In this document: positions 35,350 through 45,742 of the stretch, piece after piece
How the letters are laid out: every line of letters starts with the position of its first letter
Numbering within the stretch: position 1 is the first letter of the stretch
Source of the DNA: Micromonospora siamensis
Lineage (GTDB): Bacteria > Actinomycetota > Actinomycetes > Mycobacteriales > Micromonosporaceae
DNA: 64,000 nt
NCBI RefSeq assembly: GCF_900090305.1
Contig: NZ_LT607751.1
Location: 1,922,001-1,986,000 of the forward strand
Direction of reading: 5' to 3'
The notes under the pieces: generated by a model
The model's database searches: none
What the model saw: only the letters and a program-made list of their open reading frames with translations
What the model was told of the DNA's origin: nothing
Translations under genes and position numbers: made by a program

Positions 35350-35931
35350 TCAAGCGGCCCTGATCACAGGCTTGCCGACCATGGTGATCTCGGCGCCGTC
35401 GAATGCCCGCAACGCCACGTCGAGCGTGTCCGGCGCGACGGCGGCGGTGAGGTCCAGCAGCACCGTGGTGTCGAAGCCCTGCTCGGCGGCGTCCAGCGCG
35501 GTGGCCCGGACGCAGTGGTCGGTGGCGATGCCGACCACGTCCACCCGGTCGACGTCGTGCCGGCGCAGCCAGTCGGCCAGGCACTCGCCGTCGTCGGCGT
35601 GGCCCTCGAAGCCGGAGTACGCGGCCGCGTGCTCGCCCTTGTGGAAGATCGCCTCCACCCGGCCGGTCTCCAGCTCGGGGTGGAACTCGGAGCCGGGGGT
35701 GCCGACCACGCAGTGCGCCGGCCAGGAGTCGACGTAGTCCGGCGGGTTGCCGAAGTGCGCCCCCGGGTCGACGTGGTAGTCCTTCGTCGCGACGACGTGG
35801 TCCCACCGGCCCGGCTCCGCGGCGAGCAGCCGGGAGATCCCGGCCGCCACCCCGGCGCCACCGGCCACGGCGAGGGAGCCACCCTCGCAGAAGTCGTTCT
35901 GCACGTCGACGATGATCAGCGCGTTCGCCAT
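35350..35931 (-). CDS. pncA: Nicotinamidase
   Basis: A 193-aa cysteine hydrolase of the isochorismatase fold. The catalytic triad is visible as Asp in ALIIVDVQNDFCEGG (residue 9), Lys in IFHKGEHAAA near residue 93 and Cys in VGIATDHCVRATALDA near residue 137. The metal site Asp-x-His-His is seen in KDYHVDPGAHFGNPP. It converts nicotinamide to nicotinate. The next gene upstream on the same strand is the nicotinate phosphoribosyltransferase, with 15 bp between them, so the two form an NAD-salvage operon (pncB-pncA). Confidence 0.94.
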   Translation of the reverse strand: MANALIIVDVQNDFCEGGSLAVAGGAGVAAGISRLLAAEPGRWDHVVATKDYHVDPGAHFGNPPDYVDSWPAHCVVGTPGSEFHPELETGRVEAIFHKGEHAAAYSGFEGHADDGECLADWLRRHDVDRVDVVGIATDHCVRATALDAAEQGFDTTVLLDLTAAVAPDTLDVALRAFDGAEITMVGKPVIRAA

Positions 35932-35946
35932 CGTGGTGTCCCTTCC

Positions 35947-37233
35947 TCAGCTGGCCGGTACGACGGTGACCGGGACGGCCGGGTCGCCGCCGGAGAGCTT
36001 CAACCCCTCCCAGGGGATCGAGATCAGGCACTCCCGCAGGTGTTCCCGGGACTCGTCGAGCGAGGGCAGCGGCACCGGCTCCCCGCCGGCCACGAACGAG
36101 CGCTGGAGCAACCGGTCGTTGGGCTTCCGGTCCGGCACGCCCTGCGGCACGATCACCTCTTCGGTGGCGGTGCCGGTGGGCTTGTGCCGGCGTACGGCCA
36201 CCTTCCGGCCACCGATGGTCGCCTTGTGCTCGGAGCGCTTCACCACCGGGCGCCCCTCCACTTCGACCAGCTTGTAGACCAGGCCGGCGGTGGGCGCACC
36301 GGAGCCGGTGACCACGGCGGTACCGGCGCCGTACATGTCGACCGGCTCGGCGGCGAGCGAGGCGATGGCGTACTCGTCGAGGTCACCCGAGACGATGATC
36401 TTCGTCTCGGTGGCGCCGAGGGAGTCGAGCAGCTCCCGGGACTGCTGGGCGATCACCGCCAGGTCACCCGAGTCGATCCGGACCGCCCGCAGCTCCGGCC
36501 CGGCCACCTCGATCGCGTTGCGGATGCCCTGGCTGATGTCGTACGTGTCGACCAGCAGCGTGGTGTCCTTGCCCAGCGTGGCGACCTGTGAGGCGAACGC
36601 GGCCTTCTCGTCGTCGTGCAGCAGGGTGAACGCGTGCGCGGCGGTGCCGGCGGTGGGGATGCCGTAGCGCTGCCCGGCGGCGAGGTTCGAGGTGAACCGG
36701 AAACCGGCCAGGTACGCCGCCCGGGCCGCGGCCACGGCGGCCTCCTCGTGCGCCCGGCGCGACCCCATCTCGATCAACGTCCGGCCGCGGGCGGCGGTCA
36801 CCATCCGGGCGGCGGCCGCGGCCACCGCGCAGTCGTGGTTGAGCACCGAGAGCACCAGCGTCTCCAGTACGACGCACTCGGCGAAGCCACCGGAGACGGT
36901 GAGGATCGGCGAGCCGGGGAAGAACAGCTCACCCTCGGCGTACCCGTCGATGTCGCCGGTGAAGCGGTAGTCCGCCAGCCAGCGGGCGCCGGCGTCGTCG
37001 ACCACCCCGGTGCGGCGCAGGAAGTCCACCTCCGCCTCGTCGAACCGGAAGTCGCGGATCAGGTCGATCAGCCGCCCGGTCCCGGCGACCACGCCGTACC
37101 GGCGGCCGGCCGGCAGCCGCCGGCTGAACACCTCGAAGGCGCAGCGGCGGTCGGCGGTGCCGTCGCGCAGGGCGGCGCTGACCATGGTCAGCTCGTAGTG
37201 GTCGGTCAGCAGCGCGGGGCGAAGGGTGCTCAC
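35947..37233 (-). CDS. pncB: Nicotinate phosphoribosyltransferase
   Basis: A 428-aa enzyme starting at GTG 37233 (VSTLRPALLTDHYELTMVSAAL, a classical N-terminus). The open frame continues far upstream but only as a shadow of the LuxR gene. Seen: FEVFSRRLPAGRRYGVVAG, GSRRAHEEAAVAAARAAYLAGF near residue 170, and RIDSGDLAVIAQQSRELL near residue 255 for PRPP binding. It makes nicotinate mononucleotide, the first committed step of the Preiss-Handler route. It is co-transcribed with pncA. In mycobacteria, too, pncB lies just before clpS, matching this window. Confidence 0.95.
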   Translation of the reverse strand: MSTLRPALLTDHYELTMVSAALRDGTADRRCAFEVFSRRLPAGRRYGVVAGTGRLIDLIRDFRFDEAEVDFLRRTGVVDDAGARWLADYRFTGDIDGYAEGELFFPGSPILTVSGGFAECVVLETLVLSVLNHDCAVAAAAARMVTAARGRTLIEMGSRRAHEEAAVAAARAAYLAGFRFTSNLAAGQRYGIPTAGTAAHAFTLLHDDEKAAFASQVATLGKDTTLLVDTYDISQGIRNAIEVAGPELRAVRIDSGDLAVIAQQSRELLDSLGATETKIIVSGDLDEYAIASLAAEPVDMYGAGTAVVTGSGAPTAGLVYKLVEVEGRPVVKRSEHKATIGGRKVAVRRHKPTGTATEEVIVPQGVPDRKPNDRLLQRSFVAGGEPVPLPSLDESREHLRECLISIPWEGLKLSGGDPAVPVTVVPAS

Positions 37234-37250
37234 CCGTCCCAGCCTAGAGT

Positions 37251-39929
37251 TCACTCCGGTTCCGCGCCGGTCCGGCCCGCGATCGCCCGCAGGGCGGCCG
37301 GCAGCTCCGCCCGCCCGCTCACCCCGAGCTTGCTGTAGACCCGCTGCAGGTGGTTCTCCACCGTGCGGCTGGACAGGTAGAGCTGCTCGGCGATGATCCG
37401 GCTGCTGGCACCCTCGGCGGCCAGCCCGGCGATCTCCCGTTCCCGGCTGGTCAGGGTCGGCCGGACCAGCCGCAGCGCCGGGGTGTCCAGCCGGTCGCAG
37501 CGGGCGAGCAGGGCGCCCAGCCGCTGGTGCGCCGCGCCGGCCGCCCCGGAACGGATGCGCCGCAGCCGGTGCAGCGCCATCGCGGTGGCCTCCGCCGCGT
37601 ACACCGGCAGCCCCAGCCCGGTGAAGTCGTCGGCCACCGCCAGCAGGTCCGTGGGGGAGTCCTCGACGCAGGCCCGGGCCTGTCGGGCCAGCAACGGCGC
37701 CAGCGGGCCGTCCACCCGTTCGCTGAGCTCGGCGAGGCGCTGGGCGACGCTGCGGCGGCCGCCGTCGGTGCAGGTCGGGCCGACCGGCTCGGCCGCCCGG
37801 TCGTACCGGACGAGCTCGTGCAGCACCAGCACCTCGTGCCCGGCCAGCCCGTCGGCGCGCAGCCGGTCGGCGAGCCCGGTCAGCTGGGTGGTGGCCGCGG
37901 CCAGGTCGCCGGCGGCGGCCAGCGTCGCCCCGCGGGCCTGTTCCAGCCACGGATAGAGCACGGCCATGCCGGGCGCGTGCGTACGGTCCGCCTCGGCCAT
38001 CGCCTCGGCGGCGTGCCCGGCGTCACCGCGCAGCGCCGCCGCCTGGGCGCGTTCGGCCTGGGCGAGACCGGCGTAGACGCGGCTGGTGGCGAGCACGGCG
38101 CAGGCGCCCAAGCTGGTCTTGAGCGCGTCGTCGCTGCGTCCGCGCAGCCGCGCCGCGTACGCCCGGAGGATGGCCAGGTAGCCGGTGCCGAGCCGGAAGT
38201 CGCCGGCCCCGGCCAGGTCGGCGAACTCGTCGGCCACGATCGCGTCGATGCCGGCCAGGTCGCCGGCCAGGGTGAGCCGGGTGCCCCGGGCCAGCTCCAT
38301 GGCGAGTTGCAGGTAGGGCATGTCGTTGCGCCAGGCCGGTGCCTCGGCCGCCACCCGGGCCACCGCCTCGGCGCTGCGCCGGAAGAGGCCCTGCGCGGCC
38401 TGCAGGTGCGCGATCGTGCAGCGGGCCAGTTCCCGGGCGGCCGTGCTGGCGGCGGGGCGGTCCAGGACGCCGCGCCCGAGCCGCAGCGCCGTCTCGGTGT
38501 CCAGCCGGTGCAGCCGCATGATCGCCTCGAAGGCGCGTACCCGGGCCAGGTCGGCCGGGTCGGTCAGCTCGTCGGCCCGGGCGGCGATCTCCTCCACGGT
38601 GGACTCCCGGCTGAGCCCCCAGTAGTCGACCATTCCCCGCACGGTGAGCCAGCGGGCCCGCCGGCGGTCGCAGTCCAGGTCGTCGGCGACCGCGTCGAGC
38701 ACCCGCAGCGCCTCGGTGGGCCGGTCGGCGAACATCAGGATGGTGGCGAGCAGCTCGGCCGCGTCGTACCCGCCGTCGGCGTCCAGCGCGGCCCGGGCCA
38801 GCCGGGTGGCCAGCGGCACGTCGTAGCGGGTGAACGCCTGCACGGCCGCGGCCAGCAGCAGCGCCGGGTCCTGCGCCGTGCCGGAGTCCAGCCGCCACAC
38901 GGCGACCCGGAGCAGGTCGTCGCGGCGCCGCTTGCCGGCCTTCTCGATCAGGTCGGCGAGTCGGGCGTGCAGGCGGCGGGTCCGGCTGACCGGGCAGCGG
39001 CGGCGCATCACCTCGCCGTAGAGCGGGTGGGCCAGCCGTACGTTGACCCGGCGGTCGTGCCGGACCACGGTGATCAGGCCGCGTTCCTCGGCGGTCTCCA
39101 CGTCGGTCGGCGCCACGGCCTCGTTGAGCAGTTGCAGCCCGAGGGGCTCGCCGAACGCGACCAGCTCCACCACGGTACGGACGCCGGCGCTGAGCTGCCC
39201 GACGCGGGTGTCGATCAGCTCGGTCAGGGTGGGCGCCAGCTCGAGGCGCCCGGTCCAGCTCCACGCCCCGTACGTGCGGTGCAGCTCCCCGCCGCCCGTG
39301 GCGGCGAGCACCAGTTCCCGCAGGAGCAGGGGGTTTCCTCCGGAGAGCCGCCACAGCCGCTCGGTGGAGCCGTCGTCGACCGGACCGTCCAGGATGGCCG
39401 CCAGCAGGGTGCCGGTCTCGGGGCGGTCGAGCGGGGTGAGCTCGGCGAGGTCCACCAGGTCGTCGGTCCAGAGGGCGCGGATCGGCAGCGGCAGTTGCTC
39501 GCCGTCGCGCAGTGTGCCGACCACGGTGGTGTTCTCGGTGCGGGCGAGCAGGTGCACCAGCGCCGCCGACGGCGGGTCGAGCAGGTGCGCGTCGTCGATG
39601 GCCAGCACGATCGGTCGGCCGGCGGCCTGCTCCCGCAGGGCCTGCACCGCCCAGCGCAGCAGGCCGGCGGGGGAGAGCCCTTCGGGTTGTTCGGCGGGGA
39701 GGACCTGCACCAGCCCGCCGAAGGGGAGCGCCGCCGTGGTGGCGCTGGCCGCGACGGTGAAGATGGCGTACCGGTCGGTGGGGAGGGTGGCCAGTCCCTC
39801 GCGGAGCAGCCGGCTCTTGCCGATGCCGGCGCTGCCGCTGAAGAAGATGCCGTGCCGGTCCGCGCTGGCGACCGCCGACCGTAACCGGCCCAGTTCAACC
39901 GTTCGGCCGACGAAGCTCCACCGACTCAT
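37251..39929 (-). CDS. LuxR-family regulator of the large ATP-binding (LAL) type
   Basis: A protein of about 892 aa. The N-terminal AAA-type ATPase has a Walker A (FFSGSAGIGKSRLLREG) near residue 25 and a Walker B (PIVLAIDDAHLLD). A long alpha-helical middle part follows, resembling the TPR-like arm of LAL regulators. The C-terminal helix-turn-helix is LuxR type (LTSREREIAGLAAEGASSRIIAEQLYLSSRTVENHLQRVYSKLGVSG). LAL proteins activate secondary-metabolite or sugar genes, often in response to small ligands. It lies 17 bp upstream of pncB on the same strand, so it may be co-transcribed with it, but a link is not shown. The start (ATG 39929) lacks a strong Shine-Dalgarno; GTG 39974 is possible. 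Confidence 0.88.
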   Translation of the reverse strand: MSRWSFVGRTVELGRLRSAVASADRHGIFFSGSAGIGKSRLLREGLATLPTDRYAIFTVAASATTAALPFGGLVQVLPAEQPEGLSPAGLLRWAVQALREQAAGRPIVLAIDDAHLLDPPSAALVHLLARTENTTVVGTLRDGEQLPLPIRALWTDDLVDLAELTPLDRPETGTLLAAILDGPVDDGSTERLWRLSGGNPLLLRELVLAATGGGELHRTYGAWSWTGRLELAPTLTELIDTRVGQLSAGVRTVVELVAFGEPLGLQLLNEAVAPTDVETAEERGLITVVRHDRRVNVRLAHPLYGEVMRRRCPVSRTRRLHARLADLIEKAGKRRRDDLLRVAVWRLDSGTAQDPALLLAAAVQAFTRYDVPLATRLARAALDADGGYDAAELLATILMFADRPTEALRVLDAVADDLDCDRRRARWLTVRGMVDYWGLSRESTVEEIAARADELTDPADLARVRAFEAIMRLHRLDTETALRLGRGVLDRPAASTAARELARCTIAHLQAAQGLFRRSAEAVARVAAEAPAWRNDMPYLQLAMELARGTRLTLAGDLAGIDAIVADEFADLAGAGDFRLGTGYLAILRAYAARLRGRSDDALKTSLGACAVLATSRVYAGLAQAERAQAAALRGDAGHAAEAMAEADRTHAPGMAVLYPWLEQARGATLAAAGDLAAATTQLTGLADRLRADGLAGHEVLVLHELVRYDRAAEPVGPTCTDGGRRSVAQRLAELSERVDGPLAPLLARQARACVEDSPTDLLAVADDFTGLGLPVYAAEATAMALHRLRRIRSGAAGAAHQRLGALLARCDRLDTPALRLVRPTLTSREREIAGLAAEGASSRIIAEQLYLSSRTVENHLQRVYSKLGVSGRAELPAALRAIAGRTGAEPE

Positions 39930-40124
39930 CGGAGCAGCATATCGATGTGATTCGGTCCGCGCGGACAGCGTCACGCAGTGAAGTTGAGTAGTCTGGCCGT
40001 TACCGGTGAGTATCGGAGGTATTCGTCACGGCGCGGCCCCGCTCCGTAGGCTTCCGTCATCCGGTCCTCACCACCGGACATGTCCACGCGACCGCCCCAG
40101 GCCGCCCCTCCCGGAGGGCACCGG

Positions 40125-41696
40125 ATGAAGCCCCGTCCTCTTCCCTCGGTCTACCGGTCGGAGACCGCCGCCGCAGTTGGCGACGACGACGAGACGACGA
40201 TCGAGCTGCCACGCTGCGGGCCGCTGCCCGCCCGGCTCGGCGTGACGACGCCCGGTCCGGACGAGCCGCTGGCCGTGGTCGTCGCCGGGCCGGCCGGAGC
40301 CCGCCGTCAGGAGGTGCTCGCCGCCCTGCTCACCCAGCCGGCCGGCATGCTCGCCGTACCGACCGGCGCCTGCCTGCTGGTCCGGCACGCCCGGGAGGCC
40401 ACCCGGGTGGCGTACGTGCCGGGCTACCGCCAGCCACTGGTGTACGGCGCCGACCAGCTGGCGGCCGGTCCGGCGCTGGCCCGGCCGCCGCGCCGGGTGG
40501 AGCTGGGGCTGCCGGTGCCGCTGCTGCGGCACTTCGCCGTGCTGGACACCCCCGACACCGGTTCGCTTGGCGTGGCCGGTGGCCGGCTGCTGCTCGACGC
40601 CGCCGGCCGGGGCGGCGCGCTGCTCTTCGTGATCGCCGCCGCCCAGGCGTTCAGCGCCGCCGAGCTGGACCTGCTGGCCGAGGTCTCCCGGTCGGCGGTC
40701 GAGGTCTTCTTCGTGGTCACCCCCGGGGCGGCCGACTGGGAGCCAGGGCCGGACGGCGCGGCGACGGGGGACACGGGGGCGTCCGTGCCGCCGCCCGTCC
40801 GGCCCGCCGTCCCCACCGACGGGGTCGAGTTGAGCACCGAGGCGCACCGGGCGGCCCTCCTGGCCGCGGTGCCGGCGCTGGCCGGCGCGCAGTGGTTCCC
40901 GGCCCCCCGGCCGGACCTGCCCGCCCTCCAGCGGGCGCTGGTCGGCTGGTCGGCCGGCGAGGGGCTGCGCCGGGCCAGCGTCGAGCCGCCCGTGCTGGCC
41001 GGTGAGCACGGGCGGGTGCCGGTGGCGCCGGAGGCGGCCCGCGGCGACTGGGCCGACCAACTGGACCGCCAGACCCGCGCCTGCGCCCAGCGGATCCGCC
41101 AGGACCTCGCCCTCGAGCTGGCGAACGTGCACCTGCGGGTCGTGCAGGAGATCGTCTTCGGGGTCGGTTGCGCCGGCCTGCCGCAGCTGCTGGACCGCGA
41201 GATGGAGGCGCTGTCGGCGCTGGCCACCGCCCAGTGCGACCTGGCGGTGCGCAGGTTGCTCGACGAGTCGGCGGGCCAGGTGCTCGGGGAGCCGCTGGCC
41301 GAGGGGGTGCGCCGGCGGATCGTCACCGCGGTGCGCTGGGGGCTGGCCGACCACGCCGCCGGGCAGGAGCTGGACCGGGTGCTCCTGGTCACCAGCACCG
41401 CGGGGGTGGCCGGCCTGGCCGGCGCGGGCGCGATCGACGCGTTGGCCGGCTCGCCCGGCGCCCCGCGTACGGAGGTGCTGCCGCCGATCGCGGTGGCTCT
41501 CTCCGGCGGCTGCTGGCAGCACTGGCGCAGTCCGGGCAACGACGATCCGGGCGGCGCGCGGGCCTGGGCGCAGCGGGCGCTGCGCGAGGTCGAGCTCGAA
41601 CTGACCCGGGAGGTCTCCCGTCGGTTCGAGGTGATCCGCCTCTCGATCTCCACGGTGCTCGCGGATGCGATCGACCACGGCATCCTGCTCGCCTGA
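40125..41696 (+). CDS. Dynamin/GTPase-like protein with degenerate P-loop
   Basis: A 523-aa protein. The ATG at 40125 has GGAGGG just upstream. The N-terminal domain resembles a GTPase sheet: [20 protein letters not shown] at the P-loop position (GxxxxGK[ST] is replaced by GPAGARRQ), [17 protein letters not shown] at the DxxG position, and [34 protein letters not shown] as later strands. The C-terminal half is helical (residues about 310-523, heptad-like Leu), as in dynamin-family stalks. Nucleotide binding is doubtful because the Lys is missing. I cannot name a family; a membrane-remodelling or scaffold role is an inference. Confidence 0.6.
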   Translation: MKPRPLPSVYRSETAAAVGDDDETTIELPRCGPLPARLGVTTPGPDEPLAVVVAGPAGARRQEVLAALLTQPAGMLAVPTGACLLVRHAREATRVAYVPGYRQPLVYGADQLAAGPALARPPRRVELGLPVPLLRHFAVLDTPDTGSLGVAGGRLLLDAAGRGGALLFVIAAAQAFSAAELDLLAEVSRSAVEVFFVVTPGAADWEPGPDGAATGDTGASVPPPVRPAVPTDGVELSTEAHRAALLAAVPALAGAQWFPAPRPDLPALQRALVGWSAGEGLRRASVEPPVLAGEHGRVPVAPEAARGDWADQLDRQTRACAQRIRQDLALELANVHLRVVQEIVFGVGCAGLPQLLDREMEALSALATAQCDLAVRRLLDESAGQVLGEPLAEGVRRRIVTAVRWGLADHAAGQELDRVLLVTSTAGVAGLAGAGAIDALAGSPGAPRTEVLPPIAVALSGGCWQHWRSPGNDDPGGARAWAQRALREVELELTREVSRRFEVIRLSISTVLADAIDHGILLA

Positions 41697-41811
41697 GCGC
41701 GGCGCCGACCGCCCGGCCGGAGTGCCCGCTCCGGCCGCCCGGGACGCCGATCCCGACCCACCGGGCGTTCCGGTTCATCGGTTCGCCGACTCCGGTGGCA
41801 CGATGGGGGGC

Positions 41812-42102
41812 ATGGCGGCTCCGCAGGTTGCACCGGTCGAGACGCCGGACACCGAAGAGGTGCCGGTCTCCGACCGGCCATGGGTGACGATCGTGTGGGA
41901 CGACCCGGTCAACCTGATGACGTATGTGACCTGGGTCTTCCAGAAATGCTTCGGCTACAGCCGGGAGAAGGCCGAGAAGCTCATGTTGGACGTGCACCAC
42001 AAGGGTCGGGCGGTGGTCTCCACCGGTGCCCGGGAGCGGATGGAGCACGACGCGTCGCAGCTGCACGCGTACGGGCTGTGGGCGACGGTGGATCGGGCGT
42101 GA
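41812..42102 (+). CDS. clpS: ClpS adaptor protein
   Basis: A 96-aa adaptor that hands N-degron substrates to the ClpCP or ClpAP protease. The core reads [47 protein letters not shown], with the conserved D-D/N-P-x-N block that binds the N-terminal residue. The N-terminal tail of about 25 residues is acidic and disordered, as usual. The ATG at 41812 is fixed by the motif position. It heads a run of plus-strand genes whose order matches Mycobacterium tuberculosis Rv1331-Rv1341. Confidence 0.96.
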   Translation: MAAPQVAPVETPDTEEVPVSDRPWVTIVWDDPVNLMTYVTWVFQKCFGYSREKAEKLMLDVHHKGRAVVSTGARERMEHDASQLHAYGLWATVDRA

Positions 42103-42157
42103 GCGCGAGGAGTGAGCCGGTGTTGCGAGCCCCGCAGTCGCGATCAAGGGTGGTGCT

Positions 42158-42664
42158 GTGAGCATGTTCCGCCGGCAGGGCGACCGGTACGTCGCCAGTT
42201 TCGCCGTCGACGAGGTGCGGGTGCTGCGCAAGGTCGCCGGCGAGGTGGTCGGCCTGCTGACCGACGGCTTCGACCACGGCGACCCGGTGGTCGGCCGGCT
42301 CTTCCCGGAGGTCTATCCGGACGACTCGGCGGGCACGGCGGAGTTCCGCCGCTACACCGAGGGCGACCTGAAGACCGCCAAGATCGACCAAGCCGGGGCG
42401 ATCCTCGCGGCGCTGCCCGACACGACCGACGCCGGCGGTGAGGTACGTCTCGACGCGGAGGCGGCCGAGGCGTGGCTGCGGGCGCTCAACGACGCCCGGC
42501 TGGCGATGGGGGTCAGGCTGGACATATCCGACGGCACCGACCTCGGGGAGGAGCTCGACGAGGCGATGGCCGCCGACCCCACCTCGTCCCGGGTGTTCCA
42601 ACTATCGGTCTACGCGTATCTCGGTTATCTCCAGGAATCCCTGCTCAACGCCCTGGTCGACTGA
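42158..42664 (+). CDS. DUF2017 family protein
   Basis: A 168-aa protein starting GTG 42158. The sequence (SMFRRQGDRYVASFAVDEVRVLRKVAGEVVGLLTDG, then ARLAMGVRLDISDGTDLGEELDEAM and VFQLSVYAYLGYLQESLLNALVD) matches DUF2017 proteins, which lie directly after clpS in most actinobacteria. The role is unknown; conserved linkage suggests a part in regulated proteolysis. It is co-transcribed with clpS over a 55-bp gap. Confidence 0.9.
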   Translation: MSMFRRQGDRYVASFAVDEVRVLRKVAGEVVGLLTDGFDHGDPVVGRLFPEVYPDDSAGTAEFRRYTEGDLKTAKIDQAGAILAALPDTTDAGGEVRLDAEAAEAWLRALNDARLAMGVRLDISDGTDLGEELDEAMAADPTSSRVFQLSVYAYLGYLQESLLNALVD

Positions 42665-42719
42665 GCCGTGAGGGCCGCCACCTCGCGGCCCGGGTGGCTC
42701 AGGCGCTAGGCTTGCCGAC

Positions 42720-43208
42720 GTGCTGAGCATCGACCGGTCGATCGTCGACGCGATCGTCGCCCACGCCCGCCGGGACCATCCGGACGAGGCGTGCGGCGTG
42801 GTCGCCGGTCCCGTGGGCAGCGACACCCCGACCCGGCACATCCCGATGGAGAACTCCGCCCGCTCGATGACGTTCTACGAGTTCGACTCGATGGAGCACC
42901 TGCGGGTGTGGCGGGAGATGGACGACCGCGACGAGGAACCGGTCGTCATCTACCACTCGCACACCGCCACCGAGGCGTACCCGTCCCGGACGGACGTCTC
43001 CTTCGCCGGTGAGCCGGGAGCGCACTACCTGCTCGTGTCGACCCGTGAGCCGGACACGGAGGAGATCCGCTCCTACCGGATCGTCGACGGCGTGGTCACC
43101 GAGGAGCCGGTGCGGATCGTGGAGCCGGCCGTGGACCCGCACGCCGTCCAGTCCTACATGTTCGGGCAGAGCCCGGCGACGGTCGACTACGAGTGTTCCG
43201 GCCGCTGA
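42720..43208 (+). CDS. mec: JAMM-type metallopeptidase acting on the CysO carrier
   Basis: A 162-aa protein with the JAMM zinc-peptidase motif HSHTATEAYPSRTD: His79, His81 and Asp92 as ligands, with Glu23 as the probable catalytic acid. In mycobacteria the homologue (Mec, Rv1334) releases cysteine from the CysO-cysteine adduct after sulfur transfer. The gene order mec-cysO-cysM is the same here. It starts GTG 42720. The enzyme may also have to trim the C-terminal tail of the downstream CysO, see there. Confidence 0.93.
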   Translation: MLSIDRSIVDAIVAHARRDHPDEACGVVAGPVGSDTPTRHIPMENSARSMTFYEFDSMEHLRVWREMDDRDEEPVVIYHSHTATEAYPSRTDVSFAGEPGAHYLLVSTREPDTEEIRSYRIVDGVVTEEPVRIVEPAVDPHAVQSYMFGQSPATVDYECSGR

Positions 43209-44666
<1,458 letters not shown>

Positions 44667-44679
44667 CCGGGAGCGACGA

Positions 44680-44711
44680 GCGGGCCGGCCGGACACGTCC
44701 GGCCGGCCCGC
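44680..44711. terminator. Hairpin terminator after cysM
   Basis: A perfect 15-bp stem (GCGGGCCGGCCGGAC and its complement) around two centre bases ends the clpS-cysM run. The remaining 190 bp up to the next gene hold no gene. Confidence 0.8.
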
Positions 44712-44902
44712 TGCGCATCGGGTCGGTCGGACACGCCCGGTGACCCGGACTCTGTGTCACCTTGATGACAACTTCGGTCAGATGATTCTGGCTGGCCGTC
44801 GACGGAGCGTAGGCTGCGCAGCGTGGCGTACGCGTCGGTAGAGATCATCGGCGGCACGAGGGCCGGGGCGGCGACTACGGCGCGTGACAATGGGGCGACC
44901 GG

Positions 44903-45649
44903 ATGCGACTGACCGTCCTGGGCTGCGCCGGGAGCTTCCCGGGCCCCGAGTCCCCCTGCTCGGCCTACCTGATCGAGGCGGACGGCTTCCGGCTGCTGGT
45001 CGACTTCGGACCCGGTTCGCTGTCCAACCTCCAGCGTTACGTCGGGCTGCACGCCCCGGACGCCATCCTCCTGACCCACCTGCACTGCGACCACTTCCTC
45101 GACGCGCTCAACTACGTGGTGGTCCGCCGGTACGCCCCGGACGGCCCGTACCCTCCGCTGCCGGTGTACGCCCCGTCCGGCGCGCCGGACCGGCTCACCA
45201 CCGCGTACGGGCAGGAGGACAGCTCGCTCGACGACGTCTACCAGTTCTACGGTCTGCAGCCGGGCACGTTTCCGATCGGCCCGTTCACCGTCACCGTCGA
45301 CCGGATGAACCACCCGGTGGAGACGTACGGGGTGCGGCTGGAGCACGAGGGCCGGGTGCTCTGCTACTCAGCCGACACCGCGCCCTGCGAGGCGTTGCTG
45401 CGGCTGGCCCAGGGCGCCGACGTGTTCCTCTGCGAGGCCAGTTACCTCGACGGGGTGGACAACCCGCCGGACCTGCACCTGACCGGCCGGGAGGCCGGCG
45501 AGTTCGCCACCAAGGCGGGGGTGGGCCGGCTGCTGCTGACCCATCTGGTGCCGGCGTGGGGCAGCGAGGCGCACACGGTCGAGGCGGCCACCGCCGCGTA
45601 CGCCGGCCCGCTGGAGGTCGTCCGGCCCGGCGCCGGCTACGACGTCTGA
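44903..45649 (+). CDS. MBL-fold phosphodiesterase-like protein (Rv1339 homologue)
   Basis: A 248-aa protein with the metallo-beta-lactamase motif LTHLHCDHFLDAL near residue 55. The gene position before rph and rdgB and the N-terminus MRLTVLGCAGSFPGPESPCSAYLI match Rv1339 of M. tuberculosis, which has been described as an atypical class II cyclic-AMP phosphodiesterase. The later metal-binding regions are VDRMNHPVETYG, YSADTAPCE and LLLTHLVPAWG. A role in cyclic nucleotide turnover is likely but inferred from orthology by gene order. Confidence 0.85.
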   Translation: MRLTVLGCAGSFPGPESPCSAYLIEADGFRLLVDFGPGSLSNLQRYVGLHAPDAILLTHLHCDHFLDALNYVVVRRYAPDGPYPPLPVYAPSGAPDRLTTAYGQEDSSLDDVYQFYGLQPGTFPIGPFTVTVDRMNHPVETYGVRLEHEGRVLCYSADTAPCEALLRLAQGADVFLCEASYLDGVDNPPDLHLTGREAGEFATKAGVGRLLLTHLVPAWGSEAHTVEAATAAYAGPLEVVRPGAGYDV

Positions 45650-45742
45650 CCCGCCGACCGACGGCCGTCTTGTCCGGCACTGTTCGCCGGTTGGTCAGCC
45701 GGCGGTAGCCTGCCGCACCCGGGCGGCCCCCACGGTGAGGCC

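Noticed and set aside
44713..44902. Search for a promoter or riboswitch in the gap after cysM
   Set aside because: No T-box, SAM or other riboswitch pattern and no convincing -35/-10 pair was seen.
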